Below, one piece after another: positions 59,527 through 64,000 of a stretch of DNA of 64,000 nucleotides (its first letter is position 1; the number at the start of each line of letters is the position of its first letter). The stretch comes from Homarus americanus (lineage: Eukaryota > Arthropoda > Malacostraca > Decapoda > Nephropidae), in contig NW_024754741.1 in the NCBI RefSeq assembly GCF_018991925.1, forward strand, positions 1 to 64,000, given 5' to 3'. The position numbers and the translations under genes were made by a program. The notes under the pieces were generated by a model, which saw only the letters and a list, made by a program, of their open reading frames with translations, searched no databases and was not told where the DNA came from.

Positions 59527-60190
59527 AGGGTTGCCATACGTCCGTATTTTCCCGGGCATGTCCTCCATTTAGGTCTCGAAATCTTCATCCGGAAGCAATT
59601 TTTAAAATTCTTCAAAAGTTCGGAACTTCAGCTTCCACCATTTTCTCCACGGAAAAAAACATGATACTGTAATGACGAGAGAGAGAGAGAGAGGGGAGGT
59701 GGAAACCATAGAGATCTTCAGTTTTCGTTAGCTGATAAGTCACGTGTACGCCTGTACGGTGTTGTCAACTTAGCTGTCAAATATTTGATTGATAAGGGGG
59801 TAGAAGTTGATGATGTGCAGTGTTTTGACCAAGTTAGTAACCTGAAGCAGTTTGTGGAAAATTACAAGTGATGAAGAATTTAGTAATCTGCCATCACATA
59901 AAAAGTGGACCAGATACTTTGAAAAATCAAAGAACTTTGAATGCCACTCAGAATTGCTAAGAATTTCACAATTCTTCTTTGCTATATCATCTCACAATGC
60001 AAATGTAGAAAGAGTTTTTCACTGATGCAAAGTCAATGGACAAAGTAAAGGAACAAATTAAGTGTTGAAACAATGAAAGGCATTCTGACTGTACAGTACA
60101 ACTTCCAAGAAGCATCTTGCAGTGACTTCTATACCTTTCTAAAGAGCAATCAGCCAATACTGAAATAGATCCGATCTACAGAAAAGTAAG
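59527..60190 (+). mobile_element. hAT relic: possible terminal repeat plus dimerisation domain
   Basis: AGGGTTGCCATACGTCCG at 59527 may be a terminal repeat. From 59930 the + strand reads LLRISQFFFAISSHNANVER, VFS, then LSVETMKGILTVQYNF: the hAT C-terminal dimerisation domain. A frame change after VER and a stop after KW-like residues break it. Only the end of the transposase remains. Confidence 0.7.
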
Positions 60191-62225
60191 CATGGGCACA
60201 TCAAGTCACACACACAGTGGGGGAAGAAGACTGCAGCTAAAGAAGATATTCAGCCTTAAGCAAAGGTACTTTTTTTGTTTTAAGATTTCTATACCATGTA
60301 TGTTGTATATTAGTCTACATTAAAAACACAATGCAATACAGTACACCGATACTGGTGTGTATATATATATATATATATATGCAAGTAAATCACTGTAGGT
60401 GCGCGTGATCTAGGTATATGCTGATAACCACAAGGAAAGAAGAAAACACGAAGTTCCCAAGCGCTTTCGTGTAATTCAGAGTAATTTCAAACGCCGTGCC
60501 TTGGGCGTTGCTGAGTTCAAGGTCGTCTGAGGGAAGACTGCGCTCCCCGCACGTAGCAAGAGGTTGTGGAACTAGGCCTATACGATACTAAATGTAATTT
60601 ACCGAATTAATATGGAGGCGAATTATGAAACTAAATATCAATTATTAAATTAAAAGTAATGATAGATCGATTATCAGTCTGAATAATGTTATGGGTGTCC
60701 CAAGAAAGTTATTAGTTAGGCGGAAAATATGTCACGTAGGCCTAAGCTAACGCCTTGAGAGGACACGAGGCTGGCTAGTCCTCAGTCACGCGAAAGTGAT
60801 CGGACCAACAAGACGTCCATGCGCGTCCGTCCACAGAAATAGTCACGTGGCCTAGTCACCTGTGTTGCGCTATTGCAGTATAACAAGGTTCCGTCAGAAC
60901 CCACTTGACTGCGAGAGTGATGACTGGGAGAGATTGACTGCCGTTTGAGACTGCCGTTAATGATTGAGGATTGGCGATTGTCACCGTTGGACCGATCAGT
61001 GTAGGCCTGTCACTGTTTAGCGGGGTAGCAAAGAAGCTCTTGAGTGAACCTAGCCGTCTGGGTGCCCAGCTAACGACGGGACGATCGTCGGGGTCACCAG
61101 CTCTCCTCTACCTCGACTCACAATACCACATATCTCAAGCAGCTTAGTGAAACCCTTTTGCTAACGGGAAGCTAAAGCTTCTCTCAACTGTACAAGGTCT
61201 GATTGGCTCACTCCCTTCTGCTTCATGGATGTACTGGGGGTAAAGTGAAGCCAGCTGAGTGATACAGGGTCGCACACTGGGGCCAAGAGTCAGTGGAGTT
61301 TAGAGGTACACTTTCCAAGGTGGAGAAAGGCTTATTTGGGCCTTAAACTACAGGAGCCTCTTGGTTGTGCCTTAAACGACTACGGAGTGCAGGTGGAATC
61401 TGTGCGTGTGTTAGGTTAGGAAGCATGGTTCACGGGTATTGGTGGACTCAGTAACTTCTTAATAATAGTGACAATATTTTTGTGTGTAGTTAATACTATT
61501 TTATCAGTTACTAATGTATGCTGTGTGCATTTAATATTTCTTTATAATCTCAATCTCAGGTATAACCTTTGTTCCCCAGAGTAGTGTTTAAGTTAGGTTA
61601 GGAGGTGTGTATCTGTTGGGGTAATATAATTTTGTTGAGCGCCCTGAAGGCCTATTCAGGGTGGAGTTAATAAGTTCTGATTTTTATACCATTTTCTCAG
61701 TGCTGGATATAATTTTGGTGAGTGCCCTTAAGGCCTATTCATTGTAGAGTTATTAATTTCTTATTTTTTTAATACCATTTCCTCAGTGATTGATATTTTG
61801 TTGAAAGCCCTAAAGGCCTGGTTCATGTGTGCAAGCAACATTTCTTAATACTTTAAACTTATTGTCCTCTAATGAGGCATTGCCTGAGTTTCTAATAATT
61901 TCAACATCATGTATAACTATTATTCCCCAGAGTAGTATTTTAAGTTCAGGTTAAGAAGTGCGCATATTGGTGTACCATTATTTGATTGTGTTTGTAGTGT
62001 TGGAGGGAATGCAAGTGTAAATTTTACAGTGTGTCTCATTCATCCCAGTCACAGACGCTATCCTTCCACGGGTCACGGACAATTCATTTTGTTTAGTAAA
62101 TTTAAGTGTTCTTGTGCTGGTTCGGGATTTTTCTCAAAGGGGCGCTTCCACTGCAATTACCATCTAATAATCTTTAATAAACCCCAAGTCAAGTGAGAAA
62201 TTAAAGTCCAGTAATTCCGACCGGT

Positions 62226-62228
<3 letters not shown>
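60191..62228. other. No gene seen; possible LTR-like or unclassified repeat
   Basis: Contains a short TA run (60360-60380) and ACACGAAG...CTTTCGTGT, an inverted pair at about 60446-60473. 60.5-61.4 kb is of mixed composition without coding motifs. Confidence 0.4.
61628..61860 (+). repeat. Diverged ~85-bp tandem repeat, three copies
   Basis: The marker GCCCT(G/T)AAGGCCTATTCA or AAAGGCCTGGTTCA recurs at about 61641, 61725 and 61808, each followed by TTAAT(A/T)-rich text. Confidence 0.7.
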
Positions 62229-63225
<997 letters not shown>

Positions 63226-63485
63226 GTGTGTGTGAGTGTTATATTTTACACGCTGGTATCAAAGTTCAATAAAGTGGGGGAGAGGAATTAAGAGACAGAA
63301 GACACAATACTCCTCAACTACTAAATTATTACAAGTCAAGGAAGATGATGTTTCGTGGATGGTGCAAGTTGGTGATGGAAAACTCATTCCTCTACTCCTA
63401 TTTCAAGTTAGGTTTATGCTCGAAAATCACTGCTGACGTTGCCCTCCTAAAGAAACCGGTGCACGTGAAATCATACGCTACTCAC

Positions 63486-63576
63486 TCTCCTCCTCAGACA
63501 GATCCTCGCCCAGACACTGGAGGACGGCGCGTAGGTCACTGGCACAGATGTACCCTCGGCCATGTTTGTCAAAGAT
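63486..63576 (-). CDS. Calmodulin-like EF-hand protein, EF-hand 3 exon
   Basis: A 91-nt minus-strand exon after the acceptor CAATCCTCCACAG and before the donor GTGAGT. It reads IFDKHGRGYICASDLRAVLQ then CLGEDLSEEE, aligned with calmodulin's VFDKDGNGFISAAELRHVM...LGEKLTDEE. The loop DKHGRGYICASD has His at position 3, Arg at 5, Cys at 9 and Asp at 12 where acidic or Asn residues and Glu are normal, so calcium binding here is probably weak or lost. The exon starts in phase 0 and ends with A, which joins TC of the exon at 45522 to make Ile. Exons for EF-hands 1 and 2 should lie beyond the right edge. The following intron is about 18 kb. Confidence 0.9.
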
Positions 63577-64000
63577 CTGTGGAGGATTGACAAATTCTTA
63601 TATCTCACACAACAGTATTTAAAAAGTTGCCAATATTTTGTGTTTTGTCTGATGCTATTGTTGTGAATCCTATATGCACTGAATAGGTAACTAGTGTACA
63701 AATTGTTTTAGCGTGTTTTGCAAATGGTCATACCAGTTCATACAAGTAATTTGATTTGCTGAAATATGATAATCAAGTGTATGGATCACAAACATGGTCA
63801 GTCACTCTGATATAAAAGTTCTATAAAGTGGGGAATCAAGAGACGGAAGATACAATACTCCACAAATACTACAGTACACTACTCAAAGTCAAGGAAGATG
63901 AAGATGTTGCATAGTGACCAACGAAGACGCTCCATGGACAGTATAATACTGAGGGGGAATTATGTTCTAACTGGGGGAGTGAAAGATTTCCAGGGGACAA
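63577..64000. other. Upstream intron of the EF-hand gene
   Basis: No further exon was seen. 63808-63905 resembles 63258-63350 (AATCAAGAGACGGAAGATAC versus AATTAAGAGACAGAAGACAC), a direct repeat flanking the exon. Confidence 0.5.

Overview
The window looks like intron-rich, repeat-dense arthropod DNA, most likely from a decapod crustacean. Three things point that way: an OS-D/chemosensory-protein (CSP) type gene, a family largely confined to arthropods; many degraded LINEs (CR1/L2-like, I/Nimb-like, RTE-like) and hAT transposons; and very long (TA)n, (CA)n, (CT)n and (ATT)n tracts. The species cannot be fixed from sequence alone. I see no prokaryotic genes, operons, CRISPR arrays, tRNA or rRNA genes.

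Two host genes can be supported. The first, on the + strand, is a divergent secreted CSP-like gene. Its coding exons are at 12559-12773 and 14438-14664. A likely TATA-driven first exon ends at 6033 inside a split start codon (AT at 6032-6033, G at 12559). Its intron lies one base past a lysine codon, the place conserved in insect CSP genes. The second, on the - strand, is the 3' part of a calmodulin-like EF-hand gene, with exons at 63576-63486, 45522-45466 and 43256-43162 that join in frame. It has a degenerate EF-hand 3, a canonical EF-hand 4 and a very acidic C-terminal tail. Its 5' exons lie beyond the right edge.

Layout: 1-2.6 kb, two CR1-like LINE remnants head to tail; 3.6-4.5 kb, a 27-bp minisatellite; 5.9-6.0 kb, promoter and first exon; 6.3-9.8 kb, tandem repeats and LINE relics inside the first CSP intron; 10-12.4 kb, short repeats and microsatellites; 12.5-14.7 kb, CSP exons; 15-22.1 kb, a nest of RTE-like LINEs, CR1 fragments and a 2.4-kb hAT transposon; 22.1-26.6 kb, tandem arrays and pyrimidine-strand-biased DNA; 28.4-38.7 kb, LINE and hAT relics ending in a CR1-type element with one nonsense codon in its RT; 40-42.6 kb, a very old LINE; 43.2-63.6 kb, the EF-hand gene. 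The large intron of that gene carries an almost full-length I/Nimb-like LINE (46.6-51.05 kb), a CR1 copy, a hAT MITE with target-site duplication, and the 5' half of a CR1 element with an esterase-type ORF1.

The two host genes show no functional link to each other. Most of the window is transposon and satellite DNA, and most long open frames are by-products of in-frame repeats. I found no clear new multi-gene system. The observations most worth following are the eight-cysteine CSP with a split start codon, the acidic-tailed calmodulin-like gene, and the 3'-terminal RNA hairpins of the LINE families.
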